In this document: piece after piece, positions 23,901 to 34,830 of the stretch | Layout of the letters: every line of letters begins with the position of its first letter | How positions within the stretch are numbered: position 1 is the stretch's first letter | Source of the DNA: Promerops cafer | Lineage: Eukaryota > Chordata > Aves > Passeriformes > Nectariniidae | Assembly: GCA_013398275.1 (NCBI GenBank) | Contig: VZSE01015569.1 | Span: forward strand, 434,001-498,000 | Reading direction: 5' to 3' | DNA: 64,000 bases | Notes under the pieces: generated by a model | Database searches by the model: none | Seen by the model: only the letters and a program-made list of their open reading frames with translations | What the model was told of the DNA's origin: nothing | Position numbers and translations under genes: made by a program

Positions 23901-26900
23901 GTTATCAAGAGGTATTACCTGTATATAATACCCATCTCTTAATAAATGTTTTTTTTACATTACTTGCAAAGGCAACAATAGCATATTATATATTATACAT
24001 ACAATATATTATATAATAAGATTTGTTTTCTCTAGATATGTAGATGCATAGCTGATCAATGTCAAACAATGTGTGTGAGCATTGTAACAATAAAATAATA
24101 GAAATATTATATACAACTACATTTCCCTTTTTTCCTCGACTGTTTTGGCTTCTTTTTTTTTTCTTTTTCTTGTTTGGTTTGGTTTGTTGGGGTTTTTTTA
24201 ATCAATCATGCCATTAATACTCCCATTGTGCAAGGAAACTGCAAAATCTATGAGGATGCAGATCTGGCAGTGCAGAAACTCATTTGTCTTAAGGCCAGTG
24301 TTGAAATTGGTGTCTCCTTGATTCCACTGAGCCTGTATTTGTTCAGCTCCCCTCTTTGGAACATTCCACTGGCTTTATGGTCAATGTACAAAGAAGAGCT
24401 GTTCAAGAGTCAGCTGGAGGAAGGCCAGTTCAAAACATCACAGCAACATGGTTGGTTTCCAGCCAACTTCCAGTTAACTTTTTATGTCTGCATTTAAATT
24501 CTCCAATGACAGATACAGATCCTCCTTGGATTTTGTCTGTTTTAATGAAATAATTTTTCCAACCAACTCTGGCAATTGTACTCTGAATTCTTCTACAGTC
24601 CTTCTGTGAAATTGAGAGTCTTCCAGAATTTGATATTCGAAATTTGGGGCATTTCTGTTGCCACTGGGATGCCCAACAAGTCACACAAAACATGCTAAAG
24701 CTGTGTTTTTACACTGCCTTTGTGGTCAAGTCCAGACCAACAAAAAACTATTTTTGCAGATGGTGTTTGTCTATATCCACCAGCTTTATAACTGTGCTCT
24801 TACACAGCATCTTGAGCCACTTGATGTGATGGCAGGATTCCTGGTCTGAACCAGGGGCAGGGCTAGGTACCTCTTGAGGTCCCTTCCTACCCAACTTAAC
24901 TTTGGATTCTACATCAAACTGTGGAGAGGTTCTGCCAACATTTGATCCCAGTATTGCCCATCTGAAGAGAAAACAGTTGGTGAGTTCATTCCTGCCCCGC
25001 TCAGCTTAGAGGAGAGGCCAAGAATACAAGGTTTACCACTGCAGTAGTTCTAACCTGAGTATTGTTCCCCTCGGGACCCCCCAGCCATGCTCCAAATGCT
25101 GGTATGCAGTGGAGACTCACATCCCAGAGACAGGTGCCCCAGAACATTGCCTTGCCAACACCCCCAATTATTCTCATTTCAGGAATGCAGATTATGACAG
25201 ATTGTATTTTTAAATACAGTGAGTCCTTAAATGTGAGATGATAGATAAGAGGCAACATTAAACTTAAACTAGTTTTAAATACAGTAACTGCTATAACTAA
25301 ACAGGAAGGACCAAACTAGCTCAAAATATTTGTGCAAAGAGGCATAAAAAAATGAAAAGGGATTATACTTCCTGGGAGCTTGTGAGTTGATAGACTATTT
25401 CTCAACCAGATTAAAAATGTTTAACACATTAAAATGAGGTGCTTCAAAAAATAAACACATTGAGAAAAAACCCCGAACATTAAGTTATTACTTGAGCATG
25501 TTTTGTCATCTGAATTTAAGATAAAGTCTTCATAGTAGACACAGGTCTATGACCCACTCACATAGACCTGCTGCCAGTCATAGGTTCCTGGTGCACACAC
25601 ACCAGTTCACACAGGATGTGCTTTGGAGAAGCAGCTATCCAAAAACAAGATAACATTTTTTAATGCATTCCCAATGGCAATGTTATTCCATGCTGGGAGC
25701 CTATCCTGTATGAATCTTAGCAGGAACTACTGAGATGTGTAACTGATCTCACCTTGGAGCAGCAATTGTCTTACTGGGGATTAATACATTAATTAATGCA
25801 AGGGGCACCTCAGACCTTGCTCCCTCTGACCCAGCTGCATAACCCTACCAGATGTGAAGTGCCACATCAGCTCCAAAGGCACATTAGGAAAGGTTTCCAG
25901 TACACAATAACTTCACAGTAAGGAGACTGGGAAGGAAAGAAACACTTCTGAAATTGCTACATTTTTACTGTAACAAAAAGTCACTGAGAAGCTAAAGAAA
26001 GAACAGCAAGATAAAATGCAGCCTGGAGGGGAGGACATCACCTCAAACTGTCTTGCATGGTGGTACACACCAAAGTGTGTGACTAACCCCAGCTCTTCTC
26101 TCTTCAACAATTTCTCAGTTCTGGGTTTGCTGAATATTACATAAATTAGGGAAGGCCTTATTTGTTAGTTGACAAAGACTGCATGGTGAGTATTGCTCAA
26201 AGTGGGCAAGGCAGAGTGACATAGAACTGTTTTTTAACACCCAAGTGCACGTGAAAGTTCCTCAGACAGATACAAATACATTCATATGCTAACAAGAGCT
26301 ATTGCAATAAATGCACTTAGCTGGGGAGGGCATGGGTGGAAAGGGATCAGCAATCTGCTGTTACTTGAGCACGTTTTCCTGTGTGGGTTGAGGGTGTAGC
26401 CTTGGTGGCAGTCACGGGTGTAGAACGGGTCATCCCGCACGCAGACCTGCTCGCAGGCGGGCCTGCCCGGCGCACACGCGCGGGCAGCTGGGGGCGGCAT
26501 TTCAGAGAAGAACATTAATCCCTATGCAAACTCCAGCCTCTACAGTTGCTCATAGTGATGCCCCTTCACTAATGTGTCTTCATTTGGATTCAAAGCAGGA
26601 TGTTTTTACTGCATGTAAGCGTGCTATTAACCAGAGCAAGGTGCACAGAGTATGTTTTTATCTGGCTATCAACGTCACAAAATTAGTACAAAATTTTGGA
26701 ATACTGGCAACACTTTTTGGCAGCCGTAGCAGATGGCAAAAGGAATGGAACTAGAAGTGATTAAATTACAAAACAATTATCCAACAGAATTTCAGAGAAC
26801 AAATATCTTGATTTTAAGACACTATTTGGCATTAGTTCAGCTCTAATTGAGTTGGAGAAGACACTGTTTTATGGAGTGAAAAGACCATAAACAGAAAAGT

Positions 26901-29900
26901 ATATGTGGCTGCTAAAAAAGATGTGACACCCACTGCCAGTTACAAAGTGGGCACTTTATGTGTGAGGGTGATGATTTCTGCCAAATTTAACACGTCAAAT
27001 CTGAAAGGGCAAGATAAGAAGGAGTTCCTATATTTGGATATCTTTGCAGTAAGAAGGCCCAGTAAGGCACAACAAAAAATAAAGGGTGGAGAAAGAAAGG
27101 AAAAGAGGAAGAGAGAGAGAGAAAAGACAGCAAGAAAGAAAGAAAGGAGAAGGGAAAGGAAGCAAAGGAAAAGAAGAAAAAAAGGAGAAGGAAAAGGAAA
27201 AGGGAAAAAAGGACTCTCTACCAGATCTAGACTATTTTTGCATCATTTTTTGCACATCGTTGTGATATAATAGCCACAAAGACCTGGATGGTTGGGAAAT
27301 CAATAGCAGGATATTGCAAAATGAGATTCAAAAGGAAAAAAAAAAGCAAGCATGTGAAGAAAATAATTTAAAGTTTGAGTGTGCAGAGGGAGAATCGGTG
27401 CTATGAAATGAGGTTTGGAATTGGACTCCCAAAGGGCAGGCCTAATTGAATTTACATTCTGTCACATGTTTATTGCCTCTCTGTGATGCCAGCTAAGAGC
27501 TAATCCTAGGCACCATATTTACAAAATCAGCTCCTAATCTATGCAGGAAAAAATACTGAGGCCCTGTGGCTTCACCTTTTTGAGATGTGAGACCTGCGAC
27601 TTACCTTGAGAGATTTGCCTAGAAACTTCCTGGAAGTGGAAGCCTAAGTTCAACAGTTTGTCACACAAAATATAGTAAGTAAAGGGATTATAGTGGAAGT
27701 GGGGAAAAAAAGGGATTTTCCCTAAATAAATCACCAATGAGACATCCAAATAAATTCAGAGTGAAGATCAAACCCTAATCAAGTGAAGATAATATAGAAT
27801 AGATAACAATTTGTAGCTAATATATACTTACGTGTACATCCTTGAGTACCAGCTACACCTATGCTCTTGTTCTCCACAAGAGACCAGCACTGAGAAGGAA
27901 CATTTCTCTGCATCCTCTAGAGCTTTAAGGCTGGAATATTTTTTAAGGTCCAAGCACATCCACCAGAAAGAGCAATCACACTCATGATGATACAGACTGG
28001 AATCTCTCTTCCAGCACAGTCCATGCTCTCCCTCATCTCGTTCCCTTGTGCTGCTTCACTGAAGAGTTTTCTGACAGAAGTGGTCCACATCATATATTGG
28101 ATATGGCAATTCATGCTCCATGGGTATGAAAATACCGTGAAGTCCTCAAGGAAATGCCAAATGGCATTTTAATCTTAACTAAATACAAGCTTCACTCTAC
28201 TGCAGAAGAGCCAAGGATCTCAAATTACTGTTGTACATATGGAAAAACAAAGTTGCCCTGACTTTTCAGGAATGGTACAGAAACTCTGGGATAATTTATC
28301 TGAAAAATACCATAAATTAGCTAAATTTTTAAAAGCTGCTTGCTTTTAGCGGAACACAATTTTTCCTTAATCAGATCTTACCTGAGCAAGTTTTCTTGTC
28401 TGGATTCAGAGTGTATCCTTCATAGCAGCCACAGCTGTAGGATCCATCATTATTCAGACAGACTTGGGCACAGTCATGCCTTCCAGGTGTACACATGTCC
28501 ATGGCTGTGGTGAGCCATGGTTTAGGAAAGAAACCTTTTAATCCCTCCCAGATACTGTTTTAAATGCTCAACATTTGTAATTGCAATTTAATTACGATTT
28601 AACCAGTGTCCTACTACATTATTATATTACACAGCAGACAACTGAATCCAGTTATTAATTATTTAATGGAGGAGGCAGATACTGCAAGACGTGGTTACAC
28701 CACATCTCACGCAGTTCTGTCTTTCATCAGCAATTCCAACAGTCCCGTACATCCCCAGTAAGGACGAAGCTAAAAACCCATAAGATGAGCAATAATCTGC
28801 CCTGTGTCAGACTAAGCAGCTAAACAATGTTTATGGAATCCTGTGAAGACCATAAAATGGCAGATAAGTGCCAAACTGCATTTTCTAATCAACAAATTTA
28901 AAGAAAAACGCAATGTTATTGTTACTGGAAAAAACTACAGCTGAGTTCTCATTTTAGGGTAACTCACAGAAAACATGTCCATATCTCCATGAGTTTCATA
29001 TATTCAAGTAGCCTTTAATTCTTACCTGAGCAAGTCTTCTTGTCTGGATTCAAGGTGTAGCCTTCATAGCAGTCACAGACATAGGATCCATTGTTACTCA
29101 CACAGATCTGGTCACACTCGTGCCTCCCAGGTGCACACATGTCCACAGCTTGTTAGGCATGTTAGAGAAACAACTCATTGTTAGTAACAAGCAGTTTGGG
29201 ATAGAGTGTACATCCCCATTTTTAAATATATTTTGATTTGGAATCAGCTCAGAAATGGCAGTAGTAATTGAAGGAATTAGAACAAGTGGTAGGAGAAAAT
29301 ATCTGTGGTGTCTACATCTGAAGACTTTGTTTTAGCATCTGGCCCTAATGAATGGATCTGTAGGCACAACAAAAAGGATGGTAATAGAATCAAACTACAT
29401 CTCACCATTACTTGCAGCTGAGTTTTATTATTCATTTCTGTAATTTTTGTTATTGGAAAAGATACAGATGTTTTTTCAACAGAAGCACACAAGTAGCATC
29501 TCAAATCCAAGAATAGCGTTAATTTTTTTTTTTTTTCTAGTTGAACTCATTATCCAGAGGAATGATACCTGAGCAGGTTCTCTTATCTGGATTCAGGGTG
29601 TATCCTTCATAGCAGTCACAGAGGTAGGATGCCCCGTTACTCACACAGACCTGCTGGCAGCCCTGGCTCCCCAGGGCACACACGTTCACAGCTACAAAGG
29701 GCATTGACAGAGAGGTACTTCAGTCATGCCAGAGGAAAGGAACGGGCATTAATCATTCATGCTTACAGAAGTACATCTTGCACTGCTTGCTGGATTAGTG
29801 GTAGTGAATGTCAGTGCTCTGTTGCTGTCACAACAAGTTACAGGCCTCCTTTGTGCCACTCCGTAGCCAGGAGAGAGAGGTCATAAACAGCACAGAAATA

Positions 29901-32900
29901 ACTCCTTACCTGAGGTGGCAGGAGAAAAGATGAATTGAAAATGGGATGGTTCAACAAGGAGAGATTTTAAGCATTAAGTAACATCACACTGGAAAGGAGA
30001 ACTCAGCCATGAAAAGGACCTTCTGGCTCTTTGTATCCAGTCCCTTTCTATTACTATTGCAGACAGGATGGAAGGATGGAAGGAAGGAAGGAAGGAAGGA
30101 AGGAAGGAAGATTAGAGAAATGGGAAGACAGGTCTGTTTTAACCTGAGATTTTTACTTAGATTAGTAGTTACTAATTAGTATTCTTGTGGGTATGGACTA
30201 CTGGTAAAATCAATCTCCAGAGCAATACTGGTGAGATAAAAAATCAGAAGCAAGAATGCTTGAACTTTCTCATGTATTCTGAAAACAAGGCAATTTTGTG
30301 GTAACAAAATGACAACATTTCCCATTTTCTAAAACAAGGAAGATTTAGAACTCTGCTAAAAAGGCTGATAGAGTTGTCTTGTCTTTACGTTTTGAAAAAC
30401 AGCCAGCACCTTTTCATTGTGCTACATGCTTGGGAATAAGAGAATTAATCTCCATGACTTATGAACAAAATCTCTGGGTGACATTTTCAAGTAAAAGTGA
30501 GAAGCTCAGACTCAAACGGTCAGATTTTTGTGGTAGGAAAGTCAAATGTCCACTGACTTGGACAGCTATTTAAGGCTAAGACTTTTCCATCTCTGGGATG
30601 GCCTCATGCTGAATAATGCTCTCAATGCATCAAGAACTTGATCTTAGCCAACTATTTTTCCCCTGAACATTAGTTTTCCTGTTTTCAGTTCACGCTGCAA
30701 ACAAATTAATTGCCTTGGTCAAAGCGAAAGAAAATCCTAATTGCCACTGGCGAGTCCAGATTTCTGACCAAAAAGCACTCTGGAGCTGGAAAGGGACTCA
30801 GTTTACCACACTGTTTTACAAGACCCTCTTAGATTCATTTGGTTTATACGAGTCTTTTTAAAGACTGTTTCCTTCATGCTGTTTTTTTTATGAATCCCAC
30901 AGATTCTGGCAAACTGCACGCAGGCGACTCAGTTACACTGGAAGTGTACATGTGTGAGCTCTCTGATTTACCCTCCAGCCTTGCAAGGGCATAATTTCTG
31001 TGCTTCAGCACAATAAGCAGTAAGTTTATTCGTAAGGACAGGAGATAATTCTTTGTTGCTATGAAAGGACTTGCTTTGGCGAGAACATAGGTGGACATGA
31101 GTGCTATGTTCACAGCACACGTACCTGTCCAGCCAGGTGGGCACTTGTGAGGATCTGGTCACAGCAGCAGCACAACGTGGTGTCAAGCCAAACCTCAAGG
31201 CTTTCCCTATGCTAATTACTGGGCAAAGTGTCCTGTCTGCAGGTGGTCTTACACATTTATTTCATACCTAGAGAAAGAGGTCTGTTCACTCTACACATAA
31301 CTCAAAAGGTGTGGTCGTAATTTTTAGTAAGGCTCTGAAATAACAAAGTAACACACTGCCAACCAAGTTCCCAAGGAAGTGGCTGTTATTTTAATTCTCT
31401 TACAATGTTATTTATACCTGATTTTTCCTATTATTTGCTGGAGATTTATTTTAAAGTAAATTTCTTAGAAATTCACTAGAAAAATCTAATTTGCACAAGT
31501 TTTTTAATTGTCAGAAAGTTGTTGTTTGATTTTTTTGAGTATGGCTGTTTCACAGCTATCTGTAGGCAGTTCTAAATACTCCAGATGACCTTTTTTCCCT
31601 GTAAATGACAGTAACAGCCCACTCTGGCCTAGCATTGTTAGTGGAGTTCTAGCCTAAATGAAAGACATACAGCATTTTTATAAGGTCAGCCCTGAAAAAG
31701 CAAAGCTAATTCATTCCATCCCACAGTTCCTTGTCTAAATCAAGTTACAGAGAAACAGAGGGAGATGTGAGCCTGGCACACTGGAAAAGCCCAGCAGTGC
31801 ATAAGGAGTGAAAGCCTGTCCTGAGATGACCTGCTGCTGCATTTGGGCACTTTATCCTGCACCAGATTGCTTAAGCCAGTGGGGGGGTTTACCTGCCACA
31901 CTGATTTTCCTGCTCTAAACTTATAGGCAATCCCTTCAGCTCCACACTCACACCCTCCTTGTTTCCCAGCAAGATGGGAAAAGAAATGAGCAGCCTGCAC
32001 AGCTCTGGTATGTACCTTCAGTAATTCAGTAAATATATGCACACACCTTGTCCAGATTGCTGTGGTTTCTCTTTCTCTCTAAATCTGACCAACTGCACAA
32101 GGAGGTCCACTCGAGTCAGGTCTGTTACCTACACTAAGGTCACTATTCAAAATGAAAGGCCATTACTTGGCCTCCACTGAAAAAGAGGGTTGGCTTGTTT
32201 GCCCAATGGATGGTAAAGGAAATATTTAGATGTGATACATAACACTACTGAAAAACTTCTTTCTTAAGGAGTGGAACCGCAGCAGAAGTCAAAAGGAGCC
32301 AAGTTACACTGCTCTCTTGGACTGACCCCCTTACCACAGAACGTCTCCCTGAATCTGGATGTCAGCTTTTCGATCACACCATAGGTCTCCACGTAGAAGA
32401 CGTGTTCATCCAGAGGCTCACTGGCCATTATCCTCAGGGACTGCATGTCTGCCCGGTCTACCCCGACCGCGTAGATCTCGATGCCAGCTGTCCGCGCGCT
32501 TGCCGCCACATCTTGAACCTGGTCTTGTGGCCGTCCATCTGTCACAACAATGACCACCTTGGGGATGTTGAAGGTTGCTGGGCGGGTGCCCATTTCCTCG
32601 GTGAAGACTTCATCCATGGCAGTTTGGATAGCAAGGCCGGTCATCGTGCCAGCAGACAAGGGCTCAATGCGAGACACGGCCTCCTTCATAGAGGCTTTGT
32701 TGAAGTAGGTCTGGAGGGGAAACTCCACCTTGACAGTGCTCGCGTAGTTCATGACCGCCACACGCGTTGTTCTTTCACCAACATCCAGGGTATCGATCAT
32801 TTCTGACAAGAAGATTTTCACTTTCTCAAACTCTTCAGGTCGGACACTACGGGAGCTGTCTACGATGAAGACGAGGTCTAGAGGCCGGTTCTTACAGGCA

Positions 32901-34607
32901 GCGTCTGCCAAGAAGGAAGGAAAACGCTTCAGTCATCTCCTACACAGGACAGCACCTCTCACCCGAGGGCAGTGAGTGCTGTCATGGCAAACTACTCCTG
33001 CCAGATAATGTTGGTTGATTCTTTATGAAGAGGCTTCAAATTATATTGAGCAACATATTAGAGAGTCTTAAATAATAATTTTGACAAGTAATAACTGAAT
33101 TTTTCTAAGCATTAATAGATAGGTGCACATTTGAGCCCTCAAAATGTCTAACTATCCTTGAAACAAAGGGTTGTGGTTTTCATGTAACAGTCAACAAAGA
33201 GATGAAGCAATTGTATATAAATGTATTTACTGTTTATTTTCATAAAGCTTGAATTCCAGTTTTTATGAGATAAAGAAATAAAATGGCAAAACATCTGAGC
33301 AGATCACATAGGGAACAGATCCTAATATTTTTTAGGATAGTAACAATATATACTACTAATTAGGAATTATTTCTTGTTTGTAAATCACAACCCAAAATAC
33401 GCAACAAGAAGAAATAAAAGCCAACAAGGAAAAAGACACAAATGGTGTTGTAAAAAGACTTCTTTGGAAATCTTTACTGTTTTAAGGCTTGTAGAGCAGA
33501 GAGAAAAGTGAAATTACTCATGAAGTAATTTTATATGTAAAAATTAATATTTACACATGTACTTCCAAAATTCCTCACTGCCATATAAATCTAGGCAGAA
33601 GCAGAAAAGCCACAGCTCAGATCAAAAACAAGCATCACTTCTAAGAAGACAAAAACCAATCAAGACAGTGACAGCAGGCAACTGAAATGCCCCCTCCCTG
33701 TCCTGGTACCATGTCCTGACACTGACGGTACCATGTACTTAGTTTATGCCATCAAGGTTGGATTTGCAGCTGAAAAATGGACAACCCAAATAAGAGTATT
33801 TCTATAAAAGAGACATTGTGGCTCACCAGTGCATTAAACAGCAAAATATGAGGTGCCCAGTTTGAATTCACACCTTGAGGGCTGTTTTGGGAACCTGACA
33901 CACCTCTCCTAGCTACTATCAAGTTGACTTTTATTTTTCCATTCCAGCTTAAATTAAAGAAAATCTTCACAAGTATCTTAAAAGTAGAGGTGAAAACAGA
34001 ACTTTTTTTTCCCAAGGCATTAGAAACTTTTTCTTCTCTGATTCGAGTCAAAACAGGGAAAAAATGAAATTGCACAAATTCCCTCAGGAAGCACAGCAGC
34101 ATAGTTGATTTTGCCTTTGGATGGAGTAATAGACCAGACCAATCTAGGTTCCCACCCAGGTATATTCTATATAATTCTATATTCATCCTGTAACTCAGTT
34201 TTGCCTTTGGGAAGCTGAGAAAACATGAAGAAATGTTAATGCATGCATGCGTAGCTTAAGATATGAAAAAAAAAGAAGAAAAAAAAAAAACAGCAAGCAA
34301 GGTTTGTCCAGAAATAAAGAAAGAAAAAGACCCAGTGCGGTGTTTGTAGGTAGAAAAATTCTCTTTTATAGATTGAGAGGAAAAAAAAAAGCTTTTCAGC
34401 AACCTGGTCATTCCACGAGTCTGAAATAAAGATGTTTCGAGCAGTGAGCAGGGAAAGAGGTAGGGAAGAGCTAGGCGGGGTTGAGAGGCGCGGTGCGCGG
34501 CGCGGCAGCGGGGCAGCAGCGAGCGGAGCGCGGAGCGGGCGGGCCGCGGGGAGCGGCAGCAACGCCAGCGCCAGGCAGCAGCCCAGGATGCCGAGCGCCC
34601 GCCCCAT
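20902..34607 (-). CDS. MATN3: MATN3 (matrilin-3), whole gene
   Basis: Matrilin-3 is a secreted adaptor of cartilage matrix that bridges collagens, COMP and proteoglycans as disulfide-linked oligomers. Domain order on the minus strand: signal peptide (exon 1), one von Willebrand A domain with DSSRS and TDGRPQD metal-site motifs, four in-frame EGF-like exons of exactly 123 bp each, and a two-exon C-terminal coiled coil starting with the paired cysteines CKC. The single A domain with four EGFs separates it from MATN1, 2 and 4; the WDR35 and LAPTM4A neighbours agree. All internal EGF exons are phase 1-1, so skipping any of them would keep the frame. Oddities: exon 1 has no usable donor in this assembly, EGF4 lacks one cysteine, a fifth EGF exon is dead, and the coiled coil is split by an AT-AC intron. 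The 1.8-9 kb spaces between exons hold no other gene that I can see. Confidence 0.96.
20958..22776 (-). other. U12-type AT-AC intron in MATN3
   Basis: This intron of 1,819 nt starts ATATCCTTT and ends CAC, with a CCCTTAAC branch site whose branch A lies 11 nt from the 3' end. These are the hallmarks of the minor spliceosome. An AT-AC intron dividing the coiled coil is a known trait of matrilin genes. A short GC-rich patch at about 22.1-22.3 kb inside it is unexplained. Confidence 0.9.
22777..22884 (-). CDS. MATN3: MATN3 exon 7, coiled coil part 1 (ends at an AT-AC donor)
   Basis: The exon is 108 bp, phase 1 in and out, acceptor tctcttag. It encodes AITSSLVTTEEFCKCEAI and VALQDSVTSRLEALSTK, matching the matrilin-3 oligomerisation domain. 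The paired cysteines CKC lock the subunits together. The exon ends at ATATCCTTT, a U12-type donor. Confidence 0.93.
24860..24911 (+). mobile_element. Possible old CR1 3' tail fragment
   Basis: The block ggctaggtacctcttgaggtcccttcctacccaac resembles the end of a CR1 element in plus orientation. It is short and diverged, so the family call is tentative. It lies in MATN3 intron 6. Confidence 0.4.
25492..25614 (-). pseudogene. Dead fifth EGF exon of MATN3
   Basis: This relic has exactly the 123-bp length of its neighbours and keeps CAPGTYDW, QQVYVSG and NSDDKTCS. It carries two in-frame stops (TGA and TAG). Two cysteines have become tryptophan and tyrosine, a third (C5) has become tyrosine, and the acceptor AG has been replaced by TC. 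The donor GTAAT is still there. It is a decayed tandem copy of an EGF exon in the intron between EGF4 and the coiled coil. Confidence 0.85.
26365..26487 (-). CDS. MATN3: MATN3 exon 6, EGF-like repeat 4 lacking its fourth cysteine
   Basis: The exon is 123 bp, phase 1-1, open, with an acceptor cgcccccag and a donor CAA|GTAACA. It aligns over its full length with the other repeats, but where they read SYVCDC this one reads FYTRDC, so the fourth cysteine is arginine (codon CGT, one transition from TGT). Five cysteines remain, leaving the C2 partner unpaired. It is also unusually GC-rich, with CpG-derived codons. It may still be spliced in, since border and frame are intact. Confidence 0.8.
27080..27215 (+). 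repeat. GA-rich low-complexity tract
   Basis: Purine-only sequence of gaaa, gagaga and aaggaa motifs in a MATN3 intron. Its lysine- and arginine-rich translation is an artefact of composition. Confidence 0.85.
28382..28504 (-). CDS. MATN3: MATN3 exon 5, EGF-like repeat 3
   Basis: The exon is 123 bp, phase 1-1. All six cysteines are present (CTPGRHDC, CLNNDGSYSCGC, KKTC). The donor is gtaaga. Confidence 0.95.
29026..29148 (-). CDS. MATN3: MATN3 exon 4, EGF-like repeat 2
   Basis: The exon is 123 bp, phase 1-1. All six cysteines are present (CAPGRHEC, CVSNNGSYVCDC, KKTC). The donor is gtaagaa. Confidence 0.95.
29569..29691 (-). CDS. MATN3: MATN3 exon 3, EGF-like repeat 1
   Basis: The exon is 123 bp, phase 1-1. 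It has all six cysteines: VNVCALGSQGC, QQVCVSNGASYLCDC and a closing TC. Confidence 0.95.
30066..30110 (+). repeat. GGAA microsatellite
   Basis: About ten tetranucleotide units (ggat/ggaa then pure ggaa) in the intron between the A-domain exon and EGF1 of MATN3. Confidence 0.95.
32335..32904 (-). CDS. MATN3: MATN3 exon 2, von Willebrand factor A domain
   Basis: The exon is 570 bp, phase 1 in and out, with an acceptor cttggcag and a donor gtaaggg. It encodes DAACKNRPLDLVFIVDSSRS to SRFRETFC. The metal-ion site residues are present: DxSxS in DSSRS, the threonine in SAGTMTG and the aspartate in VTDGRPQD. The flanking cysteines at AACK and ETFC would close the domain. It is strongly conserved with vertebrate matrilin-3. 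In human, missense changes in this domain cause multiple epiphyseal dysplasia. Confidence 0.98.
34416..34607 (-). CDS. MATN3: MATN3 exon 1 (signal peptide; 3' border unresolved)
   Basis: The ATG at 34,607-34,605 starts MGRALGILGCCLALALLPL, a clear signal peptide, followed by AARPLRAPLAAAPLPRR. The next exon requires phase 1 here. There is no in-frame GT at that phase; the first GT dinucleotides downstream of the signal peptide, near 34,400-34,416, are in the wrong phase. The left border is therefore a placeholder, and a sequence error in this very GC-rich stretch is possible. Confidence 0.65.
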
Positions 34608-34830
34608 GGTGCTGCCGCCGGCCCCGCGCCCGCCGCGTCGCCTTTAAAGCTGCCGGGACGGGGAAGGGGGACGGGACACCGAGGGGGCATCGGCCCCCGC
34701 GCCACCTCCTCCCCAGGGCGGGCCGCTGGCTCTCGCTCCCCCGCCCCGACGCGCGCTGCCCCGCGAGGAGAGGGAAGAGGGCGAGGATTAGAGCTGCTCG
34801 TTGGGGAGGTGCGGCCCGGCCAGGGCAGAG
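34430..34830. promoter_or_regulatory. CpG-rich first exon and promoter of MATN3
   Basis: A CpG-dense block spans exon 1 and upstream DNA. On the gene strand GCTTTAAAGGC (34,642-34,652) lies about 35-45 bp upstream of the ATG and could act as a TATA-like element, which would imply a very short 5' UTR. This is motif reading only. Confidence 0.5.

Noticed and set aside
26905..27270. A 121-codon frame rich in lysine and arginine
   Set aside because: It is the translation of a purine-only low-complexity tract.
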